A stretch of DNA of 64,000 nucleotides from Calothrix sp. NIES-4105 (GCF_002368415.1 NZ_AP018290.1:2173470-2237469), one strand, 5' to 3'. Positions 16,661-26,114 are shown, counted from the first letter of the stretch. The notes: generated from the sequence alone by a model not told the origin. Made by a program: numbers and translations.

Positions 16661-16829
16661 AAATAAATTATATATTGTCCACATCTTGTGGAACGGCTGT
16701 CCCCAGCCGTCCAAATAAACATAAATAAATGTAAAAATTCATGTATATTTAGCCTTTTAGTAAGCCTGACCTAATTTAATAGTTTAGTAAGAAAAATCTA
16801 GGCAAGCTCAAATCTGAATTATATTTTTA

Positions 16830-18965
16830 ATGCTAAACACATCTATTTCCACGTCAATCAGAAATCATCGACGTTTGCCTAACCAAAGATGGCAAATTCA
16901 ACCGGAAAGACCAGAATTAGCGCAAATGCTAGCTGATAGGTTTAATTTGTCACCAATTATAAGTCAACTTTTGATAAATCGTGGAATTGATTCGCTCATC
17001 TTGGCTGAAATATTTCTAGAACCAGAATCTTTAAGTTTACCTTCACCGCTAGAGGATTTTCCGGACTTGGCAGTGAGTTTAGAATTATTGGAAAATGCAA
17101 TAGCGTCGCAAGCTAAAATTGCGATTTGTGGTGACTATGATGCTGATGGAATGACAAGTACTGCGCTATTATTGCGTAGCTTACGGCATTTAGGCGCCCA
17201 AGTTGATTATGCAATACCGAGCCGGATGCACGAAGGATATGGTGTAAATAAACGTATTATTGAAGAATTTCATAGTGAGGGAGTAGAACTAATACTCACC
17301 GTTGATAATGGTATCGCTGCTGTTGAACCTATTGCCAGAGCTAGAGAACTTGGTATAGACGTTATTGTTACTGACCACCATGATATTCCTCAGAAGCTAC
17401 CACCAGCAAATGCAATCTTAAATCCTAAACTCATTCGCGAAGATTCTCCTTATCGTGGTGTCGCAGGTGTTGGTGTCGCTTATATCTTAGCTGTATCACT
17501 TGCCGAACAACTAGGACAAGCTAATAGTGACATTACTACACAGATGTTAGAACTTTTCACTCTAGGTACTATTGCTGATTTGGCGCCATTAACAGGTGTT
17601 AATCGTCGCTGGGTACAAAGCGGATTAAAGGTATTACCCAAATCAAACCTAGCAGGAATCCAAGCATTAATTCAAATATCAGGAGTAGAAGCACGTCCAA
17701 CTAGTAATACAAATATCCTAACACCCGACTTCACCAATCCAAAGTCAAAAATCAAAAATCAAAAATCTTTAAAGCCTGAAGATATTGGTTTTCGTCTTGG
17801 TCCTCGTATTAATGCTATTGGTAGAATTGCCGACCCCCAAATAGTCATCGAATTACTAACCACAGACGATATGGGGATAGCACTCGAACGCGCGATGCAA
17901 TGCGAAACAATAAATCGTCAGCGTCAGGACATGTGTAAACAAATAGAAGAAGAAGCAATTGAATATGTAGAGACGAGATACATCGCGTCTCTTACTGCCG
18001 ACCGAGTATTATTAATAGTCTGCCCCAATTGGCATCACGGTGTAATTGGTATTGTCGCCTCACGTTTAGTAGAACGCTACGGAGTTCCAGTATTTATAGG
18101 CACATATGAGGATGAAGGGCATATTCGGGGATCAGCGCGCGGTATTCCAGAATTCAATGTATTTGAAGCATTAGAACACTGTCATGATTTGCTCGGTAAA
18201 TATGGAGGTCATAAAGCAGCTGGTGGTTTTTCGATACCTGCGGAAAATTTAGAGCTTGTGCATTCACGTCTTAGCGAGTTTGCAAATAAATGCTTAGAGG
18301 TGCAACACCTTAAACCGCTACTCAAAATCGATACGCTAGCAAACCTGAATCAACTCAACCAAAAACTTTATCAACAACTTAATATATTAGAACCTTGCGG
18401 CATCGAAAATCCTGAGCCAGTATTTTGGACACCAAATGTCCGCATTATCGAGCAAGAAACCGTAGGTAAAGCTCATATTAAAATGACAGTAGAGCAAATC
18501 GTAGACAATCGGCGCCATACAATTAAAGCAATAGCATGGAGATGGCGTGAGTATTGTCCTCTACCAACAAACTTGGATGTAGCTTATAGACTCCGCGAAA
18601 ATACCTTTAACGGTGAAACGAATATAGAGCTTGAAATAGTAGGCGCCAGAATATCTACACCAACACAACAAGCACAAATACTATTATTTAACCAGTTTAA
18701 GTCAGTATCCACAAAACCACGAACCCAATTTGAACATCAAGGTCGCAGTTACACCTGCTGTATATTTAATAATAACGGCTTTGAAGGCGCCTTAGAACTG
18801 AGAATTCAAAATCCCGAAGGTAAAATCTTAGCTGTAACACCAAACAGTACTACTGGTTTACTCGGAAGTTCACGTCAAAACGCAAAAGAGGTTGATGTAT
18901 CTCAACCCCCTTACGACACCATTATTCGTGCAGCACTTCAAGCTTTAGATAACGATGATTTTTAA
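16830..18965 (+). CDS. recJ: Single-stranded-DNA-specific 5'-3' exonuclease RecJ
   Basis: A 711-residue DHH-family exonuclease for recombination and mismatch repair. Motif I is ICGDYDADGMTSTALLL (~97-113), followed by ILTVDNG, the DHH motif VTDHHDIP (~183), the DHHA1 domain with HHGVIGIVASRLVERYGVPV and GGHKAAGGFSI, and an OB-fold with EPCGIENPEPVFWTPNV. The start is the ATG at 16830. Two dispersed repeats interrupt it in frame: about residues 303-313 (NPKSKIKNQKS) and 380-389 (VETRYIASLT). Both lie between conserved blocks, so activity is probably kept. It is longer than the ~570 residues of E. coli RecJ, as usual for cyanobacteria. Confidence 0.95.
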   Translation: MLNTSISTSIRNHRRLPNQRWQIQPERPELAQMLADRFNLSPIISQLLINRGIDSLILAEIFLEPESLSLPSPLEDFPDLAVSLELLENAIASQAKIAICGDYDADGMTSTALLLRSLRHLGAQVDYAIPSRMHEGYGVNKRIIEEFHSEGVELILTVDNGIAAVEPIARARELGIDVIVTDHHDIPQKLPPANAILNPKLIREDSPYRGVAGVGVAYILAVSLAEQLGQANSDITTQMLELFTLGTIADLAPLTGVNRRWVQSGLKVLPKSNLAGIQALIQISGVEARPTSNTNILTPDFTNPKSKIKNQKSLKPEDIGFRLGPRINAIGRIADPQIVIELLTTDDMGIALERAMQCETINRQRQDMCKQIEEEAIEYVETRYIASLTADRVLLIVCPNWHHGVIGIVASRLVERYGVPVFIGTYEDEGHIRGSARGIPEFNVFEALEHCHDLLGKYGGHKAAGGFSIPAENLELVHSRLSEFANKCLEVQHLKPLLKIDTLANLNQLNQKLYQQLNILEPCGIENPEPVFWTPNVRIIEQETVGKAHIKMTVEQIVDNRRHTIKAIAWRWREYCPLPTNLDVAYRLRENTFNGETNIELEIVGARISTPTQQAQILLFNQFKSVSTKPRTQFEHQGRSYTCCIFNNNGFEGALELRIQNPEGKILAVTPNSTTGLLGSSRQNAKEVDVSQPPYDTIIRAALQALDNDDF
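17736..17767. repeat. AATCAAAA heptamer-type repeat inside recJ
   Basis: AATCCAAAGTCAAAAATC followed by two more AAAAATC units. This is the common CCAAAATC/TCAAAAA short tandem repeat of cyanobacteria. On the coding strand it gives NPKSKIKNQKS without stops. Confidence 0.7.
17967..17995. repeat. GTAGAGACG ... CGCGTCTCTTAC inverted repeat inside recJ
   Basis: The dispersed GTAGAGAC/GTCTCTAC palindrome (also at 3272 and 4075) sits in frame in recJ and encodes VETRYIASLT. One arm base has diverged (CTTAC for CTAC). Confidence 0.7.
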
Positions 18966-18979
18966 TTCGATATTATATT

Positions 18980-19031
18980 CCTTACGCTGCAAGCGTAAGG
19001 CTAATAGCTAAAGTCCTCTGAAAGAGGACTT
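18980..19031. terminator. Two consecutive hairpins downstream of recJ
   Basis: CCTTACGCT/AGCGTAAGG (18980-18988 with 18992-19000) and AAGTCCTCT/AGAGGACTT (19011-19019 with 19023-19031) have nine-base perfect arms and three-base loops. They separate the convergent recJ and psb30 genes. A terminator role is inferred from position. Confidence 0.6.
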
Positions 19032-19108
19032 ATATACAAATATTATCATCCGTTTAAGAGGATGTGAGTATTTTTACTCAGCACTCAGCACTCAGCACTT
19101 TCCACTCA

Positions 19109-19231
19109 TTAGAGGTCGCCGTTACGGAATGCCAGAACAAAGATGACGATTGGACCAGAGAGCATGATCAGGGCTACAGATGTAAGCTGGAAAATAACTT
19201 CCCAATTGATGTTTCCCAACGCCTCAAACAT
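19109..19231 (-). CDS. psb30: Photosystem II protein Psb30 (Ycf12)
   Basis: A 40-residue single-span thylakoid membrane protein. The frame starts at the ATG 19229-19231 ([16 protein letters not shown]) and continues through [20 protein letters not shown] to the TAA at 19109-19111. The SGPIVI core and the C-terminal FRNGDL are diagnostic of Psb30/Ycf12, a peripheral subunit near the PsbE/PsbF/PsbJ side of photosystem II. A strong ribosome binding site (CGGAGG) lies six bases before the ATG. It is monocistronic; heptamer repeats follow directly downstream (19078-19108). The gene is easily missed because of its size. Confidence 0.93.
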   Translation of the reverse strand: MFEALGNINWEVIFQLTSVALIMLSGPIVIFVLAFRNGDL

Positions 19232-19383
19232 TTTTTCCTCCGAACTTGTTTTAAAAAGTTAAATAGTACACTTACGAACTAGAATCTTATAATATCTGGC
19301 TGAGGCCTCTTAATTTTAATTTTCTTAACAAAACTATAAATAAAGACACAACTACTTCTGTAAACTCTATTAACGCGCTTACT

Positions 19384-19734
19384 ATGGCAACTTGGGAATG
19401 TGTAAAGAACTGTGGCGCCTGCTGTAATCTCAACCCAGCAGACCGTCCTGATATCGATGAGTATTTGACTCCTGTTGAATTGGAGGAGTATCTCAGTATG
19501 GTTGGTGAAGGTGGTTGGTGTGTAAACTTTGACCACGAAACGCGCGAATGTCGCATTTATGATAAACGTCCACGGTTTTGTCGGGTGGAACCTGGTATTT
19601 TTGAGGAAATGTATGGTATTGAAGCAGATGATTTAAACGATTTTGCTATTGACTGTTGTCGTCAGCAAATCGAAGGAGTATACGGGGATCGCAGTTTGGA
19701 AATGCTGCGGTTCGATAAAGCTGTGGGTATTTGA
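19384..19734 (+). CDS. YkgJ family cysteine-cluster protein
   Basis: A 116-residue protein with the zinc/iron-chelating-type cysteine cluster: C6 and the C10-GA-C13-C14 group (ECVKNCGACCNL), then GGWCVNFDHETRECRIYDKRPRFCRVEP and a C-terminal DCCRQQI. These are the conserved positions of the YkgJ/CxxCxxCC family, presumed to bind a metal or iron-sulfur centre; its function is unknown. The start is the ATG at 19384 and the ATWECVKNCGACC N-terminus is typical. It is expressed away from psb30 and converges with the first glycosyltransferase. Confidence 0.88.
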   Translation: MATWECVKNCGACCNLNPADRPDIDEYLTPVELEEYLSMVGEGGWCVNFDHETRECRIYDKRPRFCRVEPGIFEEMYGIEADDLNDFAIDCCRQQIEGVYGDRSLEMLRFDKAVGI

Positions 19735-19767
19735 GGCTTTTATATTAAAATGTCTAAAAAATTACTA

Positions 19768-20928
19768 TTATGTAATAGTATCAATTGCTTTGAAAATACC
19801 TTCAGCAAAATTGTTAGGACTGTAGTTAGCAATGATTTCCTGACTTAATTCTCGCATTTTTATTCGCATTCCTGTATCCATTTCAGAGATACTTACTAAA
19901 GTACGAGTAATATCTAGTGTGTTTTCTGGATTAAACAGCAGACCATTTTTCCCATCTTGAACAAGTTCGCTAGCGGCGCCAACTGTACGACTGCAAATAA
20001 TTGGTAATCCTGCTGCACAAGCTTCATTCACTACCAAACCCCAAGGTTCTAGGAGCGCAGGATGGACAAAAGCACCAGCTAACCCATACCAATCTCCTAA
20101 AGCTTGGTAGGGAATAAATCCAGGTAAATACACGCAATCTGTAATGCCCAGCTTATTAATTAATTGGCGAATATTACTTTCTTCTTCACCGCTACCACAG
20201 ATAACCAAATCCCAAGCTTCTTCAGTCCCTATTTGTTGGCGATAATTAGCATAAGCTGTAACTAAGCGATGAACATTTTTCCGCTTTAACAGGCGTGTCA
20301 AAACTATAAAATATAGTTTAGTGGGAATTTGCGGTTGTCTTTGTCTTGCTTTTTCTGGGTTTTGCCTAGCTATTTCTGCTGTTTGGCTAAAGTGATCGTT
20401 GTCAACAGTATCGTAGCCAGAAAAAATGCGATTGCTAGGAAAGCCTAACTTGATCAGGTAGTCGCGGTGTAGTTTACCTCCCACCAGCGCAGCATCAAAC
20501 TTGCTGATACGCAACCAAAATTTGAGTTTCTCTTTCCACCATTGCCGTGGTTCATCATCCCACTTTGTTTCACTCATCACAATAGTTGGGATACGGTGGC
20601 GCCTACACCAAGAAAGTGCCGCGCGGGATACAGGAAATCCCCAGCCAGGTATAACAACCGCATCAGGTTGTAAATTATTTAAAAAAGAAGGGAGTACAGC
20701 AGCAGAACGTTCTGCATATGAAGATGAGGATGTGCCATCTTTAGTTAACAGAGTTTTTAGAGGAAATGTAATTTCACGTTCTAAATCGCCCCAAGGATGT
20801 TCTAAAGTATCATCCGTAACTTGAACAGCAGTCAACTGCCAACCTTTTTGCTGACAAGCAGAATAAGCAGCGCGCAGTCGAGCTGCGTGGTAGGTACCGA
20901 TATTGATAAAAATTACAACAATATGCAT
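19768..20928 (-). CDS. Glycosyltransferase family 4
   Basis: A 386-residue GT-B fold transferase. The donor-binding C-terminal domain has LTRLLKRKNVHRLVTAY (~211), the EX7E motif E294-PWGLVVN-E302 and the GxP segment AGLPIICS. The N-terminal acceptor domain contains IFINIGTYHAARLRAAY. The nucleotide-sugar donor and acceptor cannot be read from sequence. It is the last gene of the minus-strand polysaccharide cluster, 11 bases after the next upstream glycosyltransferase stop, so the two are in one operon. It still carries two GGCGCC words, unlike the genes further upstream. Confidence 0.88.
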   Translation of the reverse strand: MHIVVIFINIGTYHAARLRAAYSACQQKGWQLTAVQVTDDTLEHPWGDLEREITFPLKTLLTKDGTSSSSYAERSAAVLPSFLNNLQPDAVVIPGWGFPVSRAALSWCRRHRIPTIVMSETKWDDEPRQWWKEKLKFWLRISKFDAALVGGKLHRDYLIKLGFPSNRIFSGYDTVDNDHFSQTAEIARQNPEKARQRQPQIPTKLYFIVLTRLLKRKNVHRLVTAYANYRQQIGTEEAWDLVICGSGEEESNIRQLINKLGITDCVYLPGFIPYQALGDWYGLAGAFVHPALLEPWGLVVNEACAAGLPIICSRTVGAASELVQDGKNGLLFNPENTLDITRTLVSISEMDTGMRIKMRELSQEIIANYSPNNFAEGIFKAIDTIT

Positions 20929-20939
20929 TGATTTAGTAT

Positions 20940-22094
20940 TTAAGCGATACCAAGTGCGGCTAGGGTTTCACTTGCCATTCTCTGTAAGGAAAAGTAACTT
21001 TGAAAATCTTGCTGTCCATTTCTGGCTTCTTGTTTAAGCCAGGAAAGGTTATTAATGGATTTGATTAATGCTTGACCTACTGATTCAGGACTAGCATCAG
21101 CAGCAATATTTACCCATGAAGCACGTTCGCCAACATCGGATGCCCCATTAAAGTTTGTAACTACAGTCGGTATACCTCTACCTACTGCTTCTAACAGCGC
21201 TAGAGGTAAACCCTCAAAATGACTGGTCATTGCGTAAATATCTAACATTGGTAAATATACTTCTGGGTGTTCTTGCCAGCCTGTGATATGCCATGTATCA
21301 TCGGGAGCGTTATTACGTAACTGTTTTTCTAAATTATTTCGTTCAGGACCATCACCTATCAGTAACAAACGACTCTGAATCCCCTGTTTTATAGTGTATA
21401 ACCACGCATCTAACAATAATGAGAGATTTTTTTGGAACACGAATTGACCAGAAAATCCAATTATTGGTAAAGGCGCCACCCAACTGTTAGGAAAAGGTGG
21501 ATGAGATGCAATGATTTCTGGAAATGGGCAGCCATTATTGACTACATTGGTGGGACGTGGATAACTATAGTAATTTTCAAATTCTTTTTGGCTACCTTGT
21601 GAAACGAGAATTAGGGAGTATATGTGTTTTTTATACCATTGACGCAGTAATTGACCCCTAAGTTTACCCAAGGGACGTTGATGTTTATTTGCTGCCATAG
21701 GCATATGCATTGTGCCACCCACAGGAGCTACTTGAGACATCAAAGCACCAGCTATATAATCTAGCGCATCTTCGTCATATTGCTGATTAACTAAAATTGC
21801 ATCCGGGGCTATCTGTTTGCATACTTGAGCAACTTCTTGTTGTTGATTTCTATCTAACATGGATTGCACAAATCGTAAAGGTCGAGATCGCAATCCCAAA
21901 AGATTTCTCCGGTGTATGTGTGTTCCCTTGTCTCTTAGTAATTTTGCCCAATTATCCATATAACTAGCTGTAGATAGCAAAATATGAACTTCACAGCCTA
22001 GTAGGTGTAAGCCTTGAGTCAGATATATTAAGTAGCGTTCCCCACCACCTTGTCCACTAGAATTTGAGCTAATTAGAAGTAGCCGCTTATTCAT
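20940..22094 (-). CDS. Glycosyltransferase family 4
   Basis: A 384-residue GT-B transferase with a GT4 C-domain: PIIGFSGQFVFQKNLSLLLDAW, LLIGDGPERNNLE, then SHFEGLPLALLEAVGRGIPTV, which holds the EX7E motif and the following glycine. The N-terminus begins with a glycine-rich loop (SSNSSGQGGGERYLIYLTQGL), typical of GT4 enzymes. The start is the ATG at 22094. It is operonic with the gene downstream and probably with the polymerase upstream (63 bases away). Sugar specificity is unknown. Confidence 0.88.
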   Translation of the reverse strand: MNKRLLLISSNSSGQGGGERYLIYLTQGLHLLGCEVHILLSTASYMDNWAKLLRDKGTHIHRRNLLGLRSRPLRFVQSMLDRNQQQEVAQVCKQIAPDAILVNQQYDEDALDYIAGALMSQVAPVGGTMHMPMAANKHQRPLGKLRGQLLRQWYKKHIYSLILVSQGSQKEFENYYSYPRPTNVVNNGCPFPEIIASHPPFPNSWVAPLPIIGFSGQFVFQKNLSLLLDAWLYTIKQGIQSRLLLIGDGPERNNLEKQLRNNAPDDTWHITGWQEHPEVYLPMLDIYAMTSHFEGLPLALLEAVGRGIPTVVTNFNGASDVGERASWVNIAADASPESVGQALIKSINNLSWLKQEARNGQQDFQSYFSLQRMASETLAALGIA

Positions 22095-22157
22095 TGTTTT
22101 TCACATTACAAATATAATTACACATATAATAATTTTACTAATCATTTTTTAAGCAGA

Positions 22158-23417
22158 CTATAAGTTATATTTTACTTTAGAATAGTAACCGACTAAGCCA
22201 ATAAAAATTAATTGAAATATTCCTTGTTGCAGAAATGTTCCTACGCCATGTGTGAGACATATCATTGAGGGACTAACTAATGCAATGTATAGGATTTGAC
22301 TAAAAACGTTTTTCTGATAAACAGCAGAAATCCAAAGATTTTTAAAAATATATGCTATTAATACAAAAGCAAGACATCCAAAATAGCCAAATTCCATAAA
22401 AGAATCTCCGATGGCAGTAGGTGTGGAGCCAATTGGGATTGTATAGCCATAAAAATTACTAAGTGCTTCAATATATGGGGGCCATGTATTAAATTGTATA
22501 GATCTTTTAAACTCAAAACCTACGAGTTGTCCGGGAACAAATTGAAAAATAATATTATCCCACCATCCAGCACCAAATCCATACAAACCTTTACGGGCTG
22601 CTATATCAATTATTAATGCTGCATTTCTCAGCTCTAATACATCTCCTTTTTGCTGGATGGTAAATATCCGCTGCGTTTCAGATTGTATTTCTTGCCAATT
22701 GCCACTAAAAATTAAACCCCAAACATTCGCACGTAAATGACCAAATAAGGGAATGAAAATAGTTATTGCTAATAGACCACTTATTACTAGCCATCGAGGT
22801 GGCACTTTGCGATAAATTAAGAATAGTGAAAGACCTATGATAATAATAAATGTCATTGTTGGCTGCCGACGACCGTTGAGAACATCTTGTAATATTGGCC
22901 ATCCAGAGAGAGCAGTACAAGTAAAATTAATAAAATTTGGACGTTTTAGGGTTTGTAAAAGAAAGATTGCAAAAGCGATATTGCCAGCTTGGACGAAAAA
23001 AATAAATATAGTAGCAGGACCTGTCCAGTTACCATTAGCAGCAAGCTGGATAGTTATACGAGAAAGTAAAAAATTAAAGAACCATGCTTCAGCCATTAAG
23101 GCTATTCCGGCTCTAAATAATTTTCTATCATCTATAATAATATTTAACTTTTTTAACCAAATTTTATTTGGTTTAAATTGATAACCTATCCAACAAGCAG
23201 AAGCACATAAACATGATATGAATATAACCCTTTCTAGAGCTTCTGTACTAACTTGGCTAGGATTTGCAATTAAGGAAAATACTTGTGGCAGCAGAAAAGA
23301 AGTAAATATGCTGCCCATGAAGAATGGATATTGGTAAATTCGGTCAATACGAATTACTCCCCAAACTAACAAACTTAGGCAAATTATAATAAATAAATTC
23401 CGATATATTTCAACCAT
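22158..23417 (-). CDS. Wzy-like O-antigen/oligosaccharide repeat unit polymerase
   Basis: A 419-residue integral membrane protein with about ten to twelve hydrophobic segments and no soluble domain, the usual look of Wzy polymerases. Long polar loops such as GYQFKPNKIWLKKLN and a large periplasmic-type loop (FQFVPGQLVGFEFKRSIQFNTWPPYIEAL) separate the helices. GFGAGWWDNIIFQF and SFMEFGYFGCLAFVLIAYIFKNL fit the loop-helix pattern of the family. Wzy proteins have little sequence identity, so the call rests on topology and on the glycosyltransferase neighbours. It contains no GGCGCC. Confidence 0.72.
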   Translation of the reverse strand: MVEIYRNLFIIICLSLLVWGVIRIDRIYQYPFFMGSIFTSFLLPQVFSLIANPSQVSTEALERVIFISCLCASACWIGYQFKPNKIWLKKLNIIIDDRKLFRAGIALMAEAWFFNFLLSRITIQLAANGNWTGPATIFIFFVQAGNIAFAIFLLQTLKRPNFINFTCTALSGWPILQDVLNGRRQPTMTFIIIIGLSLFLIYRKVPPRWLVISGLLAITIFIPLFGHLRANVWGLIFSGNWQEIQSETQRIFTIQQKGDVLELRNAALIIDIAARKGLYGFGAGWWDNIIFQFVPGQLVGFEFKRSIQFNTWPPYIEALSNFYGYTIPIGSTPTAIGDSFMEFGYFGCLAFVLIAYIFKNLWISAVYQKNVFSQILYIALVSPSMICLTHGVGTFLQQGIFQLIFIGLVGYYSKVKYNL

Positions 23418-23814
23418 GAAAATAATATTTATATGTCATTTTCAGTTTTGCAAATCCATTACAGTTTGTTATAATATATTTTCTGGTTTAATATTCAATC
23501 CTTCAATACCCTTTATTTAACCCATTGAAGCACTCGCAGTCAAAGTGGACAGGCTTTGACGAAAAAATTAGTCTAAATTTACTAAGATCACTCAAAACAA
23601 GCTTGTCCATCTTTGTCTATAGTAGGTGCAGGGGTTATATTTGGGGCACATTAAGGAACGGATTGAAGTGTAAATCATTTTCCTATGTCAATAAATTATT
23701 TGAACTAGCTACTAATATCAACTTTTTGACTTTTCTTAAATATTTACGTATCGTTCATTTTTTCACAACTCATTTAGGATTGCTATATATAAATAACAGC
23801 ACTGACTGTCAGTA
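23418..23814. other. Gap with a short glycosyltransferase remnant
   Basis: At about 23495-23545 the DNA matches part of the 26115-27269 glycosyltransferase gene (its 27150-27200 region). Read on the minus strand it gives ECFNGLN before a stop, against ARECFNGLKG in the intact gene. I take it as a leftover of a duplication or rearrangement. The rest is AT-rich and shows no gene I would defend. Confidence 0.5.
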
Positions 23815-25095
23815 TTATATACTTGATAGTATTTGTTCTAATTTTATTTCCGAATCTTGCAATAAATTTTGTAAATATATGAGAGTATTCATTTTGTTTC
23901 CATAAAAATTACTTATTTGATGTTGATTTATTTTGATTTCATATATCTTAAGTAATTGCTGCGCGATCGCTTTTGCATCTCGAATCGGAACTATGTAGCC
24001 ATCAACACCATCCCTAACGACGGAACCCGAATTATAAGTAGTAATGATTGGCACACCTAAACTGAGAGCTTCATATGTCACCATTGCTGAACCTTCGCAC
24101 AATGAAGGTAGCACAAATACATCTGCCCAAATATATAAATCTTTTATTTGAGAACGCGGCAATCGGCCTGTAAAGCTAGACACATCGCTATACTCAGCAA
24201 TGTATTCAGCTTTAATTTCTATCGAACCAACAATTTTACAATCAAAAAGTATTTTTCCCTTGATTTGTCTAAGTGCTTCTAATAAATAGGGAATTCCTTT
24301 TCGCAAACCGACAGAGCCAACAAATAATATTTTTAATTTTTCTTGACTTTTCGAGCCGATGCTAATAATTTTATGCTGATTTTTTCCCTCTTTTTCATCT
24401 TTAACACGACCGAAAGGAATTACCGATATTTTATTAGGGTCAACTCCTCTAATAATTAGCGAATTTTTCACAAAGCTAGAGCCGCAAATAATATTATCTG
24501 CCATATCTTGCTCGTGGTGTTCGCGCTCTCGTAACTGTACATCTGCCTTGCTGACTGTAAAAGGTATTAAAGACCATCCCGACCAGCGCTTTTCTTCTTC
24601 TAACAAAAGTTCGTGTACTAGCGAGTAATCAGCGAGGGTTTGGTCTAAAATGCAGCGAATACCTCGCTCTTTAGCATATGTAAATAATTCCAAACAAGCA
24701 CTATTAAAACCATAAATAGTGTTAGTCTGGCCAATTCCATATTGAATAATATGTTTAATAATCTGTTGGCAAAAGTTTTGACCTCCCTCGACAAATATTT
24801 GTGATGCTTGTTGAGGTGAAGCAGTCTTTAAAGATTGGACATATTTATAACCAAATCTGGGGAAGTGGATAACCTTGGCATTTTTTAGACCTGAATCGTA
24901 TCGTTCTAAAACTCGTTTGATCGGATTGGGAAGATAGTGGTATATTTTAGGATGGCGAAACAGATGAGCGAGCGCGCTGTCCCCTGAGTAGAAATCAGTA
25001 TACAATCGATCTAAAATACCCCACCGATGAAACAGTGCAGGTTCTTGGTAGTGTTTTCTAGCACCTAGTTGCGCCACTAAAACTTGAGTTTTCAT
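23815..25095 (-). CDS. Glycosyltransferase family 4
   Basis: 426 residues, GT-B fold. The C-domain shows ILFVGSVGLRKGIPYLLEALRQ, LPRSQIKDLYIWADVFVLPS and the EX7E motif in LCEGSAMVTYEALSLGVPIIT. The N-domain starts MKTQVLVAQLGARKHYQEPALFHRWGILDRLYTDFYSG, a form seen in transferases of exopolysaccharide and S-layer glycan loci. The start is the ATG at 25095. It contains a HIP1 octamer GCGATCGC (23963-23970) but no GGCGCC, unlike most genes outside the island. Specificity is unknown. Confidence 0.85.
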   Translation of the reverse strand: MKTQVLVAQLGARKHYQEPALFHRWGILDRLYTDFYSGDSALAHLFRHPKIYHYLPNPIKRVLERYDSGLKNAKVIHFPRFGYKYVQSLKTASPQQASQIFVEGGQNFCQQIIKHIIQYGIGQTNTIYGFNSACLELFTYAKERGIRCILDQTLADYSLVHELLLEEEKRWSGWSLIPFTVSKADVQLREREHHEQDMADNIICGSSFVKNSLIIRGVDPNKISVIPFGRVKDEKEGKNQHKIISIGSKSQEKLKILFVGSVGLRKGIPYLLEALRQIKGKILFDCKIVGSIEIKAEYIAEYSDVSSFTGRLPRSQIKDLYIWADVFVLPSLCEGSAMVTYEALSLGVPIITTYNSGSVVRDGVDGYIVPIRDAKAIAQQLLKIYEIKINQHQISNFYGNKMNTLIYLQNLLQDSEIKLEQILSSI

Positions 25096-25252
25096 GCTAA
25101 AATTTCCATGAGATAATTAAAATTTATTTAGCCCCAAATTGCACTTTTTTAAGACTTTGGTGCCTTTCATGTTAAATAATAACCTGTTTAAATTTGCCCT
25201 TGATAGCCAATTTGAATATTCCTGGAATACGGAACTTGTCTTTTCTAGATTT

Positions 25253-26002
25253 TCATGATAAGTTTTCACCCCTCTTTTTACTAGTAAATTGATTATTCTT
25301 ATCAAAAAATCTGTTTAGTATTCTAGATATCCCTCTCACATACTTAGCAAAAAATCTAATATAGATAAAATAAATAATCGGAATGTTGCAGTATTTTTTA
25401 TTCAAAAATAAAACATCTCCATTATGTTTTTTGGAAAAAACTATGCAGTAAAATCCCAGTTTCTTTAAACGATTTTTTATGAATTTAACTTCTGTTGCAA
25501 TTGGAAATATAAAATCATGAAATTCAACTGTAATTTGTTTTATTCTGCATATACTTGCATCACTCAGTGATTGAAATAAATCAATTTCTGCACCTTCGAT
25601 ATCCATCTTAAGCAAGTCTATAGATTGGATATGCTGCTCTTGCATAAAACTTTCTAGAGAAATACCTTCTACTGTTATAGTTTCTATGACATTATCTACA
25701 GACCATTTATCAATATGATTAAATTCTGGGTTATCAGTCACGCCAAATTTTACAGGTTGATTGCTCAGAGAAATGGCGTTGTTAAATTTCTTCACCAAAG
25801 GAGTTTCTTGAATTTTTACATATAACGAAGGTAGAGCTTCTATTGCATAGCATTTACATCCAGCTAAGGTACTTATCTGATGGGAAAACTCACCTAAATG
25901 TGAACCTAAATCAACAACTATTGAATTGTGATTGATTAAATTAGCATAAAAATGATGACCTCTAAGTGAAACCAAACCTGAAAATTTAGTAAGATTTTTC
26001 AT
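25253..26002 (-). CDS. FkbM family methyltransferase
   Basis: A 249-residue SAM-dependent methyltransferase. Motif I is VVDLGSHLGEFSHQIS (~30), motif II AIEALPSLYVKIQ, and the FkbM hallmark is IDLLKMDIEGAEIDLFQSL (~127-145). Such enzymes O-methylate sugars or small molecules; in this locus a sugar hydroxyl is the likely target. The start is the ATG at 26002. A C-terminal basic stretch (FFDKNNQFTSKKRGENL) extends past the domain. A further short open frame downstream (25117-25252) looks like noise. AT content is higher than in the flanking genes, as elsewhere in the island. Confidence 0.85.
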   Translation of the reverse strand: MKNLTKFSGLVSLRGHHFYANLINHNSIVVDLGSHLGEFSHQISTLAGCKCYAIEALPSLYVKIQETPLVKKFNNAISLSNQPVKFGVTDNPEFNHIDKWSVDNVIETITVEGISLESFMQEQHIQSIDLLKMDIEGAEIDLFQSLSDASICRIKQITVEFHDFIFPIATEVKFIKNRLKKLGFYCIVFSKKHNGDVLFLNKKYCNIPIIYFIYIRFFAKYVRGISRILNRFFDKNNQFTSKKRGENLS

Positions 26003-26114
26003 ACAATTAAGTTACTTATGTTTTGTGGTAATTAATTATCTTGATTGAGGTTCAATGCAAATAATATCAAGGTTAGCCGATGAGCAAGAATTGTAATTTA
26101 ATAAATCCACGTTA

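Noticed and set aside
23525-23905. 126-codon plus-strand frame in and beyond the 23.4-23.8 kb gap
   Set aside because: It overlaps the 3' end of a clear glycosyltransferase gene on the other strand, is composed of AT-rich low-quality sequence and includes the transferase remnant read in antisense.
25117-25305. 62-codon minus-strand frame after the FkbM gene
   Set aside because: It overlaps the end of the FkbM gene in another frame, has no ribosome binding site and no recognisable similarity.
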